Positions 63,289-64,000 of a DNA stretch of 64,000 bases are shown piece after piece (within the stretch, counting starts at the first letter, position 1; every line of letters begins with the position of its first letter). The DNA is taken from NCBI GenBank assembly GCA_031460455.1, contig JAVKTQ010000010.1, forward strand, positions 78,784 through 142,783, read 5' to 3'. Made by a program: the position numbers and the translations under genes. The notes under the pieces are model-generated. The model was not told where the DNA came from, ran no database searches, and saw nothing but the letters and a program-made list of their open reading frames with translations. The DNA is from Sporomusaceae bacterium. GTDB lineage: Bacteria; Bacillota; Negativicutes; Sporomusales; UBA7701.

Positions 63289-64000
63289 CTAAAAATATTT
63301 CACGCCCTGTAGCCAGAGCCGTCCGTTTTTATCCGTATCTGCCGTCGCCTGCTCGCGGCCGATCTTCCAGGCATAGTCGAGCCTGAGCACGAAGTCCGGG
63401 CTGTGCGCCCACAGCACGCCCAGGCCCGCCCCCATCAGGCTGCGGCGGTTCTGCTCGCCCGCTCCCGCCCACGGTTTGTGGTTGACCGTTACGCTGCCGT
63501 AGTCGTAAAAGCCGGACAGATATACATTGTCCTTGCCGGCCGACAGGCCCGGCAGCCGCCACCTGATTTCCCCCGTCAGCTTGTAGCCGTCGTCGCCGGC
63601 CGCTTCCCCCTGCGGGAAAGCCCGCACGCCGTCCGCGCCGCCGAGGAAGAGCTTTTCCGACGAATCGAGATTCTTGTCGGCCAGTTGGCCGGTGAAGTTC
63701 AGGTGAAAATTCAGGTCTTTGGCCAAATACTGCTGCCGCTGATAGACGAAGACCGTTTTCGCGAACCCGCCGGCCGTCCTGGCGGTCGCGTCGTCGTTGG
63801 TCGCCGTGGCGGCGTCCTCGATACTCAGCCGTCCCCGGTAGTGGCTGATGCTGAAGCTGTTGAACCCCCCGCCCAGCCAGCTGTCGGCGAAATTGCCGGC
63901 CAGGCCGGCGCTGAGGGCGTGGCTCTTCTTGGGCACATAGCTGTCGGAAGCCGTCTGGTCGTCCTGAAGGCGTTTATCCTCGTAGGCGAGCGTGCCGTAC
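63289..64000 (-). CDS. Two-partner secretion transporter TpsB (ShlB/FhaC/HecB family), C-terminal part
   Basis: The C-terminal 236 residues of an outer-membrane Omp85-type beta-barrel; the frame is open to the window edge. LFLGGADGVRAFPQGEAAGDDGY is the conserved VRGF-type loop of TpsB. It ends with the aromatic LWLQGVKYF typical of outer-membrane strands. It is 22 bp upstream of tpsA, so the two form an operon. Its presence is direct evidence for an outer membrane. Confidence 0.93.
   Translation of the reverse strand, partial: YGTLAYEDKRLQDDQTASDSYVPKKSHALSAGLAGNFADSWLGGGFNSFSISHYRGRLSIEDAATATNDDATARTAGGFAKTVFVYQRQQYLAKDLNFHLNFTGQLADKNLDSSEKLFLGGADGVRAFPQGEAAGDDGYKLTGEIRWRLPGLSAGKDNVYLSGFYDYGSVTVNHKPWAGAGEQNRRSLMGAGLGVLWAHSPDFVLRLDYAWKIGREQATADTDKNGRLWLQGVKYF

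Overview
The window is 64 kb of GC-rich DNA from an anaerobic, diderm Bacillota, most likely a spore-former of the class Negativicutes (Sporomusaceae-like). This is inferred from Firmicute-type regulation (two T-box leaders, a tandem glycine riboswitch), a clostridial nif operon order (nifH-I1-I2-D-K-E-N-B), an SpoVD-like PBP with a PASTA domain, and an outer-membrane two-partner secretion pair (TpsA/TpsB) that needs a second membrane. Most genes lie on the minus strand.

Layout, left to right. (1) 1-4.1 kb: a tryptophan-type ECF transporter (two ATPases, T component, S component) followed by a phenylacetate-CoA ligase. It has two T-box leaders, both with TGG (Trp) specifiers. (2) 4.2-20.5 kb: housekeeping genes. 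These are a zinc-ribbon protein, a class V aminotransferase, a D,D-carboxypeptidase, CheR and MotB, alanine dehydrogenase with a canonical sigma-54 promoter, an amidohydrolase with HypB/HypA/hydrogenase protease, PolX, an SpoVD-like PBP, TerC, an MFS pump and a secreted protein of unknown function. (3) 20.7-30.9 kb: a glycine riboswitch heading one ten-gene operon, gcvT-gcvH-gcvPA-gcvPB, two radical SAM proteins resembling the LipS1/LipS2 lipoyl synthase, lipM, lpd, sdaAB and sdaAA. With SHMT encoded elsewhere it would take glycine to serine and pyruvate and also make the lipoyl cofactor it needs. (4) 31-40.2 kb: a nitrilase, then a LacI-controlled operon with an SDR, a TctCBA carboxylate transporter, an amidohydrolase, a DUF3795 protein, and an unrecognised ferredoxin/companion pair. 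(5) 40.2-46.9 kb: an operon with 2-oxoacid:ferredoxin oxidoreductase (iorAB), a 4-hydroxybutyryl-CoA dehydratase-like enzyme, an acyl-CoA dehydrogenase and a MaoC hydratase, next to an IclR regulator and four operator-like palindromes. (6) 47.1-48.2 kb: a compact operon of tiny proteins (53, 68, 54 and 59 aa) containing an RNA polymerase omega subunit; two of the tiny proteins are paralogues. (7) 48.9-59.4 kb: the complete nif operon nifH-I1-I2-D-K-E-N-B-fdx-anfO-nifV. (8) 59.9-64 kb: a TpsA exoprotein and the end of its TpsB transporter.

Non-coding items of interest are a three-copy dispersed palindromic repeat (1.3, 4.6 and 20.5 kb), a candidate small RNA pointing away from nifH with a consensus promoter and an intrinsic terminator, a 40-bp palindrome between nif and tpsA, a near-perfect 28-bp-arm hairpin at 31.9 kb, and periodic direct repeats upstream of the ald sigma-54 promoter. 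No tRNA, rRNA, CRISPR array or transposase gene was seen.
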